Source of the DNA: Paludisphaera rhizosphaerae
GTDB taxonomy: Bacteria; Planctomycetota; Planctomycetia; Isosphaerales; Isosphaeraceae
NCBI RefSeq assembly: GCF_011065895.1
Contig: NZ_JAALCR010000001.1
Span: forward strand, 124,001 to 188,000
Direction of reading: 5' to 3'
DNA length: 64,000 nucleotides
This document shows, piece by piece, positions 11,101 through 18,687 of the stretch. The first letter of the stretch is position 1. Every line of letters starts with the position of its first letter. The translations under genes were made by a program, and so were the position numbers. A model generated the notes under the pieces. That model was not told the origin of the DNA. It worked only from the letters and a program-made list of their open reading frames with translations, and did no database searches.

Positions 11101-11765
11101 CGGCCCGGGTGACGAAGATCAACCGCTCGGCCGGCATGATCATCCAGAACTATGAGATGACGGTCCGCGACCGCGAGGGGATTGTCCTGGAAGGCGACAC
11201 CTACTTCGGATTCTTCCACCCCCAGGCGCTGGCGAATCAGGTCGGGATCCCGGACGTCTCCCCCTACGTTCTGACGGATGAGGAACGCGCGGCCTCTCGA
11301 TCGTTCCCCATTCCCGATCGAGCCCCCCTGCCCGACCGCCGCTGGCGGATGGTGGACCGAATTACGGCGCTGATCTCTCAAGGCGGCCCTGGCGGTTTGG
11401 GCTTCGTCGCGGGAGAGACCGACGTCGACCCCTCGGCCTGGTTCTTCCAGGCGCACTTTCTGGGCGACCCGGTGTGGCCGGGGTCATTGGGCTTGGAATC
11501 GCTGCTGCAACTCCTTAAAGTCTTTGCTGAAGCGAGATGGGGCCTCGACGAGCGCGCCGTGTTCGATTCGCCCGGAATCGGCGCGGAGCACGAATGGATT
11601 TATCGCGGCCAGATCGCCCCCGGCTCGCGCCTTGTCGCGACGCAGGCCTGGATCACCGGCGTGGACGACGCCCGACGGCGAGTCACGGCCGACGGCGTCC
11701 TGTCGGTCGACGGCAGGGTCATTTACCGGATGTCGGGTTATACGCTCGACGTCCGACCCGACTGA
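5160..11765 (+). CDS. pfaC: PfaC-like synthase subunit: KS-CLF-AT plus four FabA-type hot-dog dehydratase domains
   Basis: 2201-residue partner of the PfaA-like protein. The ATG at 5160 overlaps the upstream stop; the frame is open further upstream but GVAIVGLGAAFPG lies just after this start, as expected for a ketosynthase N-terminus. Domains: ketosynthase (1-450; Cys194, His328, His370); a chain-length-factor-like second KS (about 465-830) in which the Cys is lost (SSDDASG); an acyltransferase (about 922-1250, GYSLGES with Ser1014) resembling stand-alone PfaB; a linker; then four hot-dog domains starting near 1467, 1690, 1880 and 2060. The second and fourth carry the HFxxDxVxPG motif (His1716, His2099); the first and third lack that His, as in paired PfaC dehydratases. 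PfaB and PfaC functions are thus fused. The linker contains an in-frame palindromic repeat (9273-9427). oleA starts 33 bases downstream. Confidence 0.9.
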   Translation: MTTRRRGGVAIVGLGAAFPGALDADAFWRLVSEGRDATTEVPPGRWLLDPDQAFAPGIAQADRVYTTRGGFLADEALEVDCTGLDVDLAHVVRLDPCFRLALRAAVQAWRSARTEGVDRSRVGVVFGHIVLPTETTSALTRATIGRQVEEALGVAPGEPSGFEPQNAFPAGAPARLISKALGLDGSFYTIDAACASSLYALKLACDELLTGRADAMIAGGVSRPDALYTQMGFSQLRALSPRGRAAPFDAEGDGLIVGEGAGLFVLKRLEDAIEQGDTILGVIRGVGVSNDVRGDLLAPSSEGQLRAMRSAYDQAGWSPADVDLIECHATGTPVGDAVEFESLRTLWADLPGAVEPGRCTLGSVKSNVGHALTAAGAAGVLKVLLSFQHKTLPPIANHRSPSAKVALEGSPFRILQTSEPWPATHGRPRRAAISGFGFGGINAHLLLEEWTGGEASAEPASEPSGERIAIVGLAARWGGESARDAFAHRVLGGRPGIDHDETLSRLEELRIRLGRFRIPPFELEEMLLQQSLTLQVAADAIDDAKWSPDVALRSSVLVGLNLDLNTTNYHLRWWLAERALTWNVEQGWGLSEEELQAWIAEACDAIQPALTANRTMGSLGGLVASRIAREFGMGGPSFSVSSDDASGLDALSIAADWLERDEIDSAVVAAVDLTSDPRLRLAAERFVKYWDNDVDEAADCAVAVVLKRHADAVRDGDHVYAIIGAEARPVIQVNEPRRQLGWTGAAEGLATAVTAALAINRRIVPPGSTWKPRMSRGAVLPSYWPRDRGCGPRSARVAWSRGIELEDVEIDQGDEEQLRPLGPAAIAVFPVYGGLVGLDRLAALIAESPGRSIEQLAAIWWASIRGDDRGGPSLTFVAEAKQALAAAVAEVRSNLAAGGAARPRERDGVEVFEPFALAGDEPPKVAFTYPGLGAARHEMGAELSARFPELMREFEARYQTIASQFAFDYWMDADNSPSAPDHRPAILGQISVGSLMTALFLKLGVQPSAALGYSLGESAALVSLGAWDDRDEMTRRLVESPLFYEELAGPCLAARRVWGLADDESVDWVAALVPRSKEQVEAAIGDEARVYVLIRNAADEVVIGGRRDAVHRVLERLQSPSLPLPAVSTVHCPIGKDVEDAYRTLHELKTNHLTGVTFYSGAWGTGYLPDHGTATAAITAQASRMIDYPAVVERAYADGVRVFVEMGPGSDCTRLVQKILGDRPHVAVTADEPALDTMHALFRAIGSLFAAGVPVDLDFLYPAELATEPTPEANLREIVIERRDAPLRLPVAPPRRLSPAVVPEPAFPAPLPDPSPIMTPTTPDGLPNLTRGFLESQQAAASAHEVFLRLARSYSETMGGGIAALLAEPSHVFPPGGGRQTAERSVEGDDRRGVDGQSSDARPEPVVPLIRPFGPPSPTRGEGRQFEVAAALDRDQCLEYAIGSIGSVLGSRYAEIDSYPTRVRLPDEPLMLVDRIMSVEGTQFELGHGRVVTEHDVLHDGWYLDGGRIAACVAIEAGQADLFLSGWLGIDFITKGLAVYRLLDATVTFHRPLPEPGAVINYDIKISGFFRQGETHLFRFEFVGTVDGEPLLTMKDGCAGFFSAGELAAGKGVVPRPLDAAPRPGKRPDDWRELAPPTPCRLDRNQVDALRAGDLAAAFGSPFDRLDLPRPFPLPGGLMTLVHRVETLDPKGGRFGLGQIRAEADVQPDDWFMVCHFVDDRVMPGTLMYECCLHTFRIFLTRLGWVGAADRVRFEPLPGVANRLRCRGQVTESTRVVTYEVTVKELGYGPEPFAIADALMYADGKPIVEISDMAIRLAGTSREEIEALWDKARPASSSSSSALVYGKEQILAFAEGKPSACFGERYRPFDEGRFIARLPRPPYQFMDRATILEGRPWEQAVGTTAEVVYDAPPVAWYFEADRQPRMPYAVLVEAALQPCGFVSAFMGSALLSDEPLKFRNLGGRAVQHRVIGPDSGPLTTTARVTKINRSAGMIIQNYEMTVRDREGIVLEGDTYFGFFHPQALANQVGIPDVSPYVLTDEERAASRSFPIPDRAPLPDRRWRMVDRITALISQGGPGGLGFVAGETDVDPSAWFFQAHFLGDPVWPGSLGLESLLQLLKVFAEARWGLDERAVFDSPGIGAEHEWIYRGQIAPGSRLVATQAWITGVDDARRRVTADGVLSVDGRVIYRMSGYTLDVRPD
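9273..9427. repeat. REP-like palindromic element inserted in frame inside the PfaC-like gene
   Basis: A dense cluster of inverted repeats: a hairpin with 10-base arms (9273-9297), a small ACCGC/GCGGT hairpin (about 9299-9312), a perfect 17-base inverted repeat (9317-9333 with 9371-9387) enclosing a CGGACG/CGTCCG hairpin (9355-9368), a GGCCC/GGGCC hairpin (9391-9403), and a CCTTCCCCC/GGGGGAAGG hairpin (9405-9427). The sequence around CCGGCCCTTCGGGCC resembles dispersed intergenic REP-type elements of many GC-rich bacteria. It sits in the coding frame between the AT and first DH domains and encodes a low-complexity stretch (VVPLIRPFGPPSPTRGEG) without a stop. Confidence 0.8.
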
Positions 11766-11798
11766 TCGCGGTCCTTCCCCCCAGGCGGTGACCTCCCG

Positions 11799-12860
11799 AT
11801 GGCATCGATGAAATACCAGAACGTCTACGTGGAGGCGTTCGGCTACGAAGTCGCCCCCGTGGTCGTCTCGTCGGCCGAGCTGGAGGAACGGCTCGCACCC
11901 GTTTACGAGAAGCTCTATCTGAACGTCGGTCAGCTTGAGGCCCTCACGGGGATCGTCGAGCGGCGGTGGTGGGAGGAAGGCCATCGCGTCTCCGACGGCG
12001 CGATCGTCGCGGCCTCGCGGGCGCTCGAGGCCGCGGACATGCCGGCCGACCGGATCGAGGCGGTCGTCTACGGCGGCGTCTGCCGCGAGAACTACGAGCC
12101 GGCCACCGCCTGCCGGGTCGCCGCCGAGCTTTCGGTGAGCCCGGGCGCGATCGTCCACGACGTTGGCAACGCCTGCCTCGGCGTGATCGACGGCATGATC
12201 GACGTCGCCAACAGGATCGAGCTGGGCCAGATCCGCGCGGGGCTCGTCGTGGCCTGCGAGACGGCCCGCGAGATCAACGAGGTCATGATCGCCCGGATGC
12301 TCCAGAATCCGACGATGGACTTCTTCAAGCAGGCTCTGGCCACACTGACCGGCGGCTCCGGGGCGGTGGCCGTGCTCCTGACGGACGCCTCGCTCTCGCG
12401 TTCCAAGCGCAGGCGGTTGCTGGGAGGCGCGATGAAGTCGGCGCCCCAGCATCACGAGCTTTGCCGATGGGGCGTCGAGGCGGCTGGGTCGGAGTTCCCG
12501 GGCCTGCTCCGCGCGTTCACCGCGACCGACTCGGCGGCCGTCCTGAGTCATGGCGTCGAGCTGGGGGTGAAGACCTGGCAGGCGTTCCTCGGCAGCCTGG
12601 GCTGGATCAAGGACCGGGTCGACCGGGTGATCTGCCACCAGGTGGGCGGCTCACATCGCGACGCCATCCTGCAGTCGATCGGCGTCCCCGTGGAGAAGGA
12701 CTTCTCGACGTTCGCCTACCTGGGGAACATGGGGACCGTGGCCCTGCCGCTGACCGCCGCCATCGCCGAGGACCGCGGCGTCATCAAGCCTGGCGACCGG
12801 ACGGCGTTCCTGGGGATCGGCAGCGGCCTGAACTGCCTGATGCTGGGGCTGGAGTGGTAA
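11799..12860 (+). CDS. oleA: OleA-type thiolase: head-to-head acyl-CoA condensing enzyme
   Basis: 353-residue FabH/thiolase-fold enzyme. OleA joins two fatty acyl-CoAs by non-decarboxylative Claisen condensation to a 2-alkyl-3-ketoacid. Seen here: the active Cys126 in GNACLGV, a His in the ICHQVGGSHRD block and an Asn in the GNMGTVALP block, the usual Cys-His-Asn triad. Length is normal for OleA. The ATG at 11799 starts 33 bases after the PfaC-like stop, and the stop overlaps the oleB start (TAATG). The assignment is strengthened by the complete oleBCD set downstream; without it, a generic KASIII-like enzyme would be the alternative. Confidence 0.9.
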   Translation: MASMKYQNVYVEAFGYEVAPVVVSSAELEERLAPVYEKLYLNVGQLEALTGIVERRWWEEGHRVSDGAIVAASRALEAADMPADRIEAVVYGGVCRENYEPATACRVAAELSVSPGAIVHDVGNACLGVIDGMIDVANRIELGQIRAGLVVACETAREINEVMIARMLQNPTMDFFKQALATLTGGSGAVAVLLTDASLSRSKRRRLLGGAMKSAPQHHELCRWGVEAAGSEFPGLLRAFTATDSAAVLSHGVELGVKTWQAFLGSLGWIKDRVDRVICHQVGGSHRDAILQSIGVPVEKDFSTFAYLGNMGTVALPLTAAIAEDRGVIKPGDRTAFLGIGSGLNCLMLGLEW

Positions 12861-13819
12861 TGGCGACGATGACGACCGCGACGGCCCCTTCCCTTCGCTC
12901 CAACAGCCCCGAACTCGCCGAGTTCCTCGCCGCCCATCCCGGCCGAGATTTCGTCCGCGATGGCCTGCGGCAGCACTATCTCGACGAGGGCGACGGCGCT
13001 CCCGTCGTCATGCTCCACGGTAATCCGACGTGGTCGTTCTTCTATCGCCGGCTTGTCGAGGTTGTCTCGCCGACGCGCCGGGCGATCGTCCCCGACCACA
13101 TCGGCTGCGGCCTCTCCGACAAGCCCGACGACTCCCGATACGCCTACACGTTGGAGAGCCGCGTCGACGACCTCGAACGCCTGCTCGACCACCTGGGCGT
13201 TGTGGAGGACATCTCGCTCGTCCTGCACGACTGGGGCGGGATGATCGGCTCGGCGTTCGCGGCGCGACACCCGGAGCGGATCGCGAAGATCGTCGTGATG
13301 AACACGGCCGGCTTCCACATGCCGAGCGACAAGACGTTTCCCTGGGCGCTCCACCTCTGCCGAGACACCCCGTTGGGGGCCCTCGCGGTGCGCGGACTCA
13401 ACGCCTTCGCCCGAGGAACGGCCTGGATCGGCTGCAAGAACGAACGCATGCCGCGCTCGCTGCGAGACGCCTACGCCGCCCCTTACGACGACTGGGCCAA
13501 CCGCATCGCCACTCTGCGGTTCGTCCAGGACATTCCGCTCAAGCCGGGAGATCGCGCCTACGACCTGGTCACCCAGACCCAGGACCGGCTGCCGCTGTTG
13601 GCGAACGTCCCCATGTTGATCGCCTGGGGGATGAAGGACTTCGTCTTCGACGAGCCTTTCCTCAAGGAGTGGGAGCGACGGTTCCCGGCTGCCGCCGTCC
13701 GACGGTATCCGAATGCCGGCCATTACGTCCTGGAGGACGAGGCCGTGACGCTGGTCCCGATGATCCGCGACTTCCTCGACGGAGCGACGGAGGGCCGGAC
13801 CGATGGCCGCTCGGGCTGA
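12860..13819 (+). CDS. oleB: OleB-type alpha/beta hydrolase (beta-lactone decarboxylase), haloalkane-dehalogenase fold
   Basis: 319 residues. OleB converts the cis-beta-lactone made by OleC to a cis-olefin and CO2. The frame is open well upstream inside oleA, but the ATG overlapping the oleA stop gives a normal N-terminus. Motifs: HGNPTWSFFYR oxyanion region, nucleophile elbow VLHDWGGMIG with Asp124 rather than Ser, and the catalytic His288 in NAGHYVLEDE. An Asp nucleophile with a Trp after it is the haloalkane-dehalogenase signature and is shared by OleB. The 3' end overlaps oleC by 17 bases. Taken alone it would be called a haloalkane dehalogenase; its place between oleA and oleC decides the call. 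Confidence 0.9.
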   Translation: MATMTTATAPSLRSNSPELAEFLAAHPGRDFVRDGLRQHYLDEGDGAPVVMLHGNPTWSFFYRRLVEVVSPTRRAIVPDHIGCGLSDKPDDSRYAYTLESRVDDLERLLDHLGVVEDISLVLHDWGGMIGSAFAARHPERIAKIVVMNTAGFHMPSDKTFPWALHLCRDTPLGALAVRGLNAFARGTAWIGCKNERMPRSLRDAYAAPYDDWANRIATLRFVQDIPLKPGDRAYDLVTQTQDRLPLLANVPMLIAWGMKDFVFDEPFLKEWERRFPAAAVRRYPNAGHYVLEDEAVTLVPMIRDFLDGATEGRTDGRSG

Positions 13820-15506
13820 GGCGGCCTCGGCCAACATCGCCGGGCGTCTGAGCGAGGTCGCCGAGCTTCGGCCCCATCAGGCCGCGGTGGTCGTCCCGCA
13901 GGGGCGTGGGGCGGGCGGGAAGATGCGATACGCGCACTTCACCTTCCGCCAACTCGATCGCGACAGCGACGCCGTCGCCGCCGGCCTGATCGCTGATCGC
14001 GTTGCGGTCGGCACTCGCGCCGCGGTGATGATCCCTCCCGGCCTCGATTTCTTCTCGCTGGTGTTCGGCCTGTTCAAAGCCGGAGTCGTTCCCGTTCTCA
14101 TCGACCCAGGGATGGGCGTGAAGAGCCTGGGCAAATGCCTGGACGAGGCCGAGCCCGAGCTGTTCATCGGGATCCTGAAGGCCGTCGTCGCCCGTCGCGT
14201 GCTGGGCTGGGGGAAGCGCTCGGTGCGCCGGGTCGTCCTGGCCGGCCGAGCTGGTCGATTGCCGACCCACCGGGGACGTTCTGTCGACGCTCTTCGTGCG
14301 AAGGGACGCCGCGCGATCGCCGAGGGGAAGATTCCGAGCCCCGTGATGCGGGGCGTCGGCGAGGGCGAACCGGCGGCGATTCTCTTCACCAGCGGCAGCA
14401 CGGGGATCCCCAAGGGGGCCGTCTACACGCACTCGATCTTCGAGGCCCAGATCGCCGCATTCCGCGAGCTGTACGACATCCAGCCCGGCGAGGTGGACCT
14501 CTGCACGTTCCCCCTCTTCGCGCTCTTCGCCCCCGCGCTCGCGATGACCTCCGTGGTCCCGAACATGGACCCGACGCGACCGGGCTCGGTCAATCCCGAA
14601 AGCCTCTTCGAGGCGATCGAGGACTTCGGGCCGACGAACCTGTTCGGCTCCCCCGCTCTGTTGAAGCGGGTCGGCCCGGCAGCGGCCGCGAAGGGGATGA
14701 AGCTGCCGACGCTGCGCAGAGTGGTCACGGCTGGAGCGCCGGCCAATCCGAAGGTGCTGGAGGTCTTCGCGGGCCTGCTCGAATCGCCGGCTCAGGTCTT
14801 TACGCCTTACGGCGCTACCGAGTCGCTCCCGGTCGCCTCGCTCGGCACCGACGAGATTCTCGGCGAGACGCGGGCCGAGACCGATCGCGGCCGCGGCGTC
14901 TGCGTCGGCCGGCCCTGCGCGGGGCTCGACGCCCGCGTCATCCGGATCAGCGACGACCCGATCCCAGCCTGGTCAGACGACCTGGAAGTTCCCCAGGGCG
15001 AAGTCGGGGAGATCGTCGTCTCCGGCCCGGTGGTCACTCGCGAGTATTTCGGGAGACCTGAGGCCACGGCGCTCGCCAAGATCGTCGATCACGCGCGGGG
15101 CGTCTTCTACCACCGCATGGGCGACCTGGGTTATCTCGACGATCGCGGACGGCTCTGGTTCTGCGGGCGGAAGTCGCACCGCGTCGTCCTGGCCGACGAG
15201 ACGCTTTACACGATCTGTGTAGAGCGGGTCTTCGACGTGCATCCCGACGTCGCCCGCACGGCCTTAGTTGGAGTGAAACGGCCGTCAGGCAAGGAAGCCG
15301 TCCTCTGCGTCGAGCTGGCTCGACCGCTGGGCCGCCGCGACCAGGCCCGCGTTCGTGAGGAACTCGCGGCCATCGGCGCGAAGTACGATCACACGCGGAA
15401 GGTCCGCACGATTCTGTTCCACCCGGCCTTCCCGGTGGACATCCGCCACAACTCCAAGATCTTCCGCGAGAAGCTGGCCGAGTGGGCCGCTGGGAAAACA
15501 CCATGA
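13803..15506 (+). CDS. oleC: OleC-type AMP-dependent ligase (beta-lactone synthetase)
   Basis: 567-residue member of the acyl-CoA synthetase/ANL superfamily. OleC activates the 2-alkyl-3-hydroxyacid from OleD with ATP and closes it to a beta-lactone. The phosphate-binding loop FTSGSTGIPKG lies near residue 195, the TPYGATESLP motif near 336-345, and a YLDDRGRLWFCGRKS adenylation motif near 445-460. The ATG at 13803 lies inside the oleB 3' end, and the stop overlaps the oleD start (ATGA), so translation of B, C and D is probably coupled. Other ANL enzymes (fatty acyl-CoA/AMP ligases) look similar; gene order supports OleC. Confidence 0.9.
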   Translation: MAARAEAASANIAGRLSEVAELRPHQAAVVVPQGRGAGGKMRYAHFTFRQLDRDSDAVAAGLIADRVAVGTRAAVMIPPGLDFFSLVFGLFKAGVVPVLIDPGMGVKSLGKCLDEAEPELFIGILKAVVARRVLGWGKRSVRRVVLAGRAGRLPTHRGRSVDALRAKGRRAIAEGKIPSPVMRGVGEGEPAAILFTSGSTGIPKGAVYTHSIFEAQIAAFRELYDIQPGEVDLCTFPLFALFAPALAMTSVVPNMDPTRPGSVNPESLFEAIEDFGPTNLFGSPALLKRVGPAAAAKGMKLPTLRRVVTAGAPANPKVLEVFAGLLESPAQVFTPYGATESLPVASLGTDEILGETRAETDRGRGVCVGRPCAGLDARVIRISDDPIPAWSDDLEVPQGEVGEIVVSGPVVTREYFGRPEATALAKIVDHARGVFYHRMGDLGYLDDRGRLWFCGRKSHRVVLADETLYTICVERVFDVHPDVARTALVGVKRPSGKEAVLCVELARPLGRRDQARVREELAAIGAKYDHTRKVRTILFHPAFPVDIRHNSKIFREKLAEWAAGKTP

Positions 15507-16522
15507 CGCTCGACCCTTCCCGACCTGTCCTGGTGACCGGCGGCGGCGGTTTCCTCGGCTCGGCGATCGTCGCCATGCTCCGCGAACGCGGGCTTCCCGT
15601 TCGCAGTCTCTCCCGCAATCGCTACGACCGGCTCGACGAACTTGGAGCTGAGCAGGTCCAGGGGGACGTCGCCGAGGCGGCCACGGTCGACCGCGCCGTC
15701 GAGGGCTGCCAGGCCGTCTTCCACGTCGCCGCCAAGGCGGGGCTCTGGGGCCCTCGCGAGGAATACTACCGGGCCAACGTCGTGGGCACGGAGAACGTCC
15801 TGGCGGCCTGCCGAAAGTCGGGCGTCCGGAAGCTGATCCACACCAGCTCTCCGAGCGTCGTCTTTCATGGGACCGACCTCGAAGGGGTCGACGAATCGGC
15901 TCCGTACGCCGATCATTACGAGGCGGCTTACCCGGAGACGAAGGCGATCTCGGAGCGGTCCGTCCTGAAGGCGAACGACGCGACGCTGGCGACGGTCGTC
16001 CTGCGTCCGCACCTGATCTGGGGGCCGGGCGACAACAACATTCTGCCGCGGATTTACGCTCGCGCCCGGGCCAATCGACTCTTCCGGATCGGTCGTCGCA
16101 ATCCACTGATCGACCTGACCTACATCGACAACGCCGCCGCCGCGCACCTGATGGCGGCGGACCGGCTCGACGTCGGAGCGACGGTCGCGGGCAAGGTTTA
16201 TTTCATCGCTCAGGGCGAGCCCGTTCCGGTCTGGGACATGGTCGACCGGTTCCTGGCGATCGCCCATTTGCCGCCTGTGAAGCGGACCGTCCCCAAGGCC
16301 GCGGCGGTTGCGATCGGTCGCGCCCTTGAGGCCGTCTATCGAACGTTCCGCCTTCCGGGCGAGCCGAGGATGACCCGGTTCCTGGCCCATGAGCTTTCCA
16401 CCGCCCACTGGTACAACCTCGACGCCGCCCGCCGCGACCTGGGATATACGCCGCACGTCGGCATCGAGGAAGGCCTGCGGCGGCTGGCCGCATCGCTAGA
16501 CGCCCCATCGCCGGCGTCTTGA
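15503..16522 (+). CDS. oleD: OleD-type NAD(P)H-dependent 2-alkyl-3-ketoacid reductase
   Basis: 339-residue extended short-chain dehydrogenase of the NAD-dependent epimerase/3-beta-HSD type. OleD reduces the 2-alkyl-3-ketoacid from OleA to the 3-hydroxyacid used by OleC. Seen: Rossmann motif TGGGGFLGS near residue 12 and the catalytic Tyr143-x3-Lys147 pair (YPETK). The ATG overlapping the oleC stop is preferred over a GTG seven codons upstream because ATGA coupling is used at the other junctions. It closes the ole run; a 70-base gap follows. No fused OleBC, as found in some actinobacteria, is present. Confidence 0.9.
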   Translation: MTLDPSRPVLVTGGGGFLGSAIVAMLRERGLPVRSLSRNRYDRLDELGAEQVQGDVAEAATVDRAVEGCQAVFHVAAKAGLWGPREEYYRANVVGTENVLAACRKSGVRKLIHTSSPSVVFHGTDLEGVDESAPYADHYEAAYPETKAISERSVLKANDATLATVVLRPHLIWGPGDNNILPRIYARARANRLFRIGRRNPLIDLTYIDNAAAAHLMAADRLDVGATVAGKVYFIAQGEPVPVWDMVDRFLAIAHLPPVKRTVPKAAAVAIGRALEAVYRTFRLPGEPRMTRFLAHELSTAHWYNLDAARRDLGYTPHVGIEEGLRRLAASLDAPSPAS

Positions 16523-16592
16523 CGCCGACGTCGTCGCGGGCGATCGTTGGAGGCCGCTGAACTGAGCCGCCTCTCGACGAACGGAGCCCGCG

Positions 16593-17795
16593 ATGGAGCC
16601 CGCCGTCTACGCGATCGCTACGATGGACACCAAGGGTCGCGAGCTTCTGTTTCTCGCCGATCGCCTGCGGGAGGCCGGCGCGACCGTTCGAACGGTTGAC
16701 GTCGGTACGACGGGAGAGCCGCTGGCCCCAGCCGACGTTTCGCTCCGCGCATTCGCGGACGGGTCGCCCGTAGCCACCGAGCGCGGCGAAGCGATCTCGG
16801 CCGCCTCGAAGGCCCTCACTCGCTTCCTGCTCGCCGAACAGGCCGCCGGGGGCGTGGCCGGGGTGATCGGCATCGGCGGCAGCGGCGGCACGGCGCTGAT
16901 CACGCCGGCCATGCGGGCGCTGCCGATCGGCCTGCCGAAACTCATGGTGTCGACCGTCGCCAGCGGCGACGTCTCGGCCTACGTCGGCTGTTCGGACGTC
17001 TGCATGATGCATTCGGTCGTGGACGTCGCCGGCCTGAACGTGGTCTCGCGGACGATCCTCGCCAACGCGGCCCGCGCGATGGCCGGCATGGCGAGCGGCG
17101 GTCGGGCCGTCGAACCGGCGCGACCGGCTCTCGGCCTGACGATGTTCGGCCTGACCACGCCGTGTGTCGACGCGGCACGCCGAGCGTTGGAGGATCTCGG
17201 ATACGATCCCCTCGCCTTCCATGCAACGGGGGTCGGCGGCCGGGCGATGGAGAATCTCGTCCGCTCCGGGATGATCATCGGCGTCCTCGACGTGACCACA
17301 ACGGAGGTCGCTGACTTTTTCATGGGCGGGATCTTCCCGTGCTCCGAGGATCGATTCGAGGCTCAGATCGCCGCAGGCGTCCCCTGCGTCCTGAGCCTCG
17401 GCGCGCTTGACATGGTCAACTTCGGAGCGATCGACACGGTCCCGACGAAGTACAGGGACCGCAAGCTCCATCGCCACAACGACCAGATCACCCTGATGCG
17501 GACGACTCCCGAAGAGAACCGCCGCATGGGACGGTGGATCGGCGGGAAGCTGAATCGATGGCGGACGCCCGTCTCGCTGTTGATCCCCGAGGGGGGAGTC
17601 TCGGGCCTGGACTCACCCGGCGGAGCGTTCTTCGATCCCGAGGCCGACGCCGCCCTGTTCGACGCGATCGAGGAAACCGTCGAACGCACAACCGAGCGAA
17701 CGGTGCGGCGCTTCCCGTTGCACATCAACGACCCCGCTTTCGCGAAGGCGCTCGTCGACGAATTCCGGCGACTGGCGGGGCCGATCCCTGTTTGA
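16593..17795 (+). CDS. Tm-1-like ATP-binding domain protein (UPF0261 family)
   Basis: 400 residues. It begins [20 protein letters not shown], the typical start of UPF0261/Tm-1 N-terminal domains, and carries a Gly-rich [19 protein letters not shown] segment near 90-110 of the kind that binds nucleotide. This family matches the N-terminal domain of tomato Tm-1, which binds ATP and inhibits tobamovirus replication; the bacterial function is unknown. A GGAG ten bases before the ATG fits as ribosome binding site. The gene follows oleD by 70 bases and lies 22 bases before the next gene, so these two form a pair and may be read through from the pfa-ole run. Nothing links it clearly to hydrocarbon synthesis. 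Confidence 0.85.
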   Translation: MEPAVYAIATMDTKGRELLFLADRLREAGATVRTVDVGTTGEPLAPADVSLRAFADGSPVATERGEAISAASKALTRFLLAEQAAGGVAGVIGIGGSGGTALITPAMRALPIGLPKLMVSTVASGDVSAYVGCSDVCMMHSVVDVAGLNVVSRTILANAARAMAGMASGGRAVEPARPALGLTMFGLTTPCVDAARRALEDLGYDPLAFHATGVGGRAMENLVRSGMIIGVLDVTTTEVADFFMGGIFPCSEDRFEAQIAAGVPCVLSLGALDMVNFGAIDTVPTKYRDRKLHRHNDQITLMRTTPEENRRMGRWIGGKLNRWRTPVSLLIPEGGVSGLDSPGGAFFDPEADAALFDAIEETVERTTERTVRRFPLHINDPAFAKALVDEFRRLAGPIPV

Positions 17796-17817
17796 ACGAA
17801 CGAGAGATGGAGCATCG

Positions 17818-18672
17818 ATGATGGCCGAGTCCCGCGCGACGATCCTGGAACGGTTCCGTAAGAAGGTCGCCGCCGGCCTCCCGATCGTGGGGGGCGGCGC
17901 GGGGACAGGCCTCAGCGCCAAGTGCGAGGAAGCGGGTGGGATCGACCTGATCGTCATCTACAACTCGGGCCGGTTCCGCATGGCGGGACGAGGCTCGCTG
18001 GCGGGGCTCATGCCCTACGGCAACGCCAACGCCATCGTCAAGGAGATGGCCCACGAGGTTCTAACCGCCGTCAGCCGCACGCCGGTCATCGCCGGGGTCT
18101 GCGCCAGCGACCCATTTCTGCTGATGGATCACTTCCTGGGCGAGTTGAAGGCCCTGGGCTTCGCCGGCGTGCAGAACTTCCCGACCGTCGGCCTGATCGA
18201 TGGAACGTTCCGTGCGAATCTGGAGGAGACCGGCATGGGCTTCGGCCTCGAGGTCGAGTGCATCCGTCGCGCCAACGCTCTCGACTTGCTCACGACCCCC
18301 TACGCCTTCGATCCCGACCAGGCGCGGGACCTGACCGAAGCCGGCGCCGACGTGATCGTCGCCCACATGGGCCTGACGACCAAGGGAGCCATCGGCGCGA
18401 AGACCGCCAGGACCCTGGATGACTGCGTCGTGGAGGTCGCGGCGATCGTCGAGGCTGCCCGGGCGGTCCGCCCTGACGTCTTCGTCCTCTGCCACGGCGG
18501 GCCCATTGCCATGCCCGAGGACGCCCGCTATATCCTGGACCGGGTCGAGGGGCTCGACGGCTTCTACGGCGCCAGTTCGATGGAACGGCTGCCGACTGAA
18601 GAGGCCATTGCCCGCCAAACGCGAGACTTCATGAATCTCCGGCTGCGGCGGGAGCAGGCGCTCGAAAACTGA
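17818..18672 (+). CDS. Phosphoenolpyruvate hydrolase-like TIM-barrel protein (C-terminal half of Tm-1)
   Basis: 284 residues. It starts [24 protein letters not shown] and continues with [21 protein letters not shown], characteristic of the TIM-barrel family annotated as phosphoenolpyruvate hydrolase-like or signal-transduction TIM-barrel. In plants and fungi this domain is fused behind the UPF0261 domain. Here the two are separate genes 22 bases apart. Two ATGs are adjacent (17818 and 17821); either may serve. The enzymatic activity of this family is not firmly established, so only fold and pairing are claimed. Confidence 0.82.
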   Translation: MMAESRATILERFRKKVAAGLPIVGGGAGTGLSAKCEEAGGIDLIVIYNSGRFRMAGRGSLAGLMPYGNANAIVKEMAHEVLTAVSRTPVIAGVCASDPFLLMDHFLGELKALGFAGVQNFPTVGLIDGTFRANLEETGMGFGLEVECIRRANALDLLTTPYAFDPDQARDLTEAGADVIVAHMGLTTKGAIGAKTARTLDDCVVEVAAIVEAARAVRPDVFVLCHGGPIAMPEDARYILDRVEGLDGFYGASSMERLPTEEAIARQTRDFMNLRLRREQALEN

Positions 18673-18687
18673 GCCTTGGGGTGTGGC

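Noticed and set aside
9312-11456. 714-codon open frame on the minus strand
   Set aside because: Shadow of the PfaC-like gene in GC-rich DNA; no domain, and the plus-strand frame has strong hot-dog motifs.
12860-13819. Haloalkane dehalogenase
   Set aside because: The motifs fit, but position and coupling between oleA and oleC make OleB the better call.
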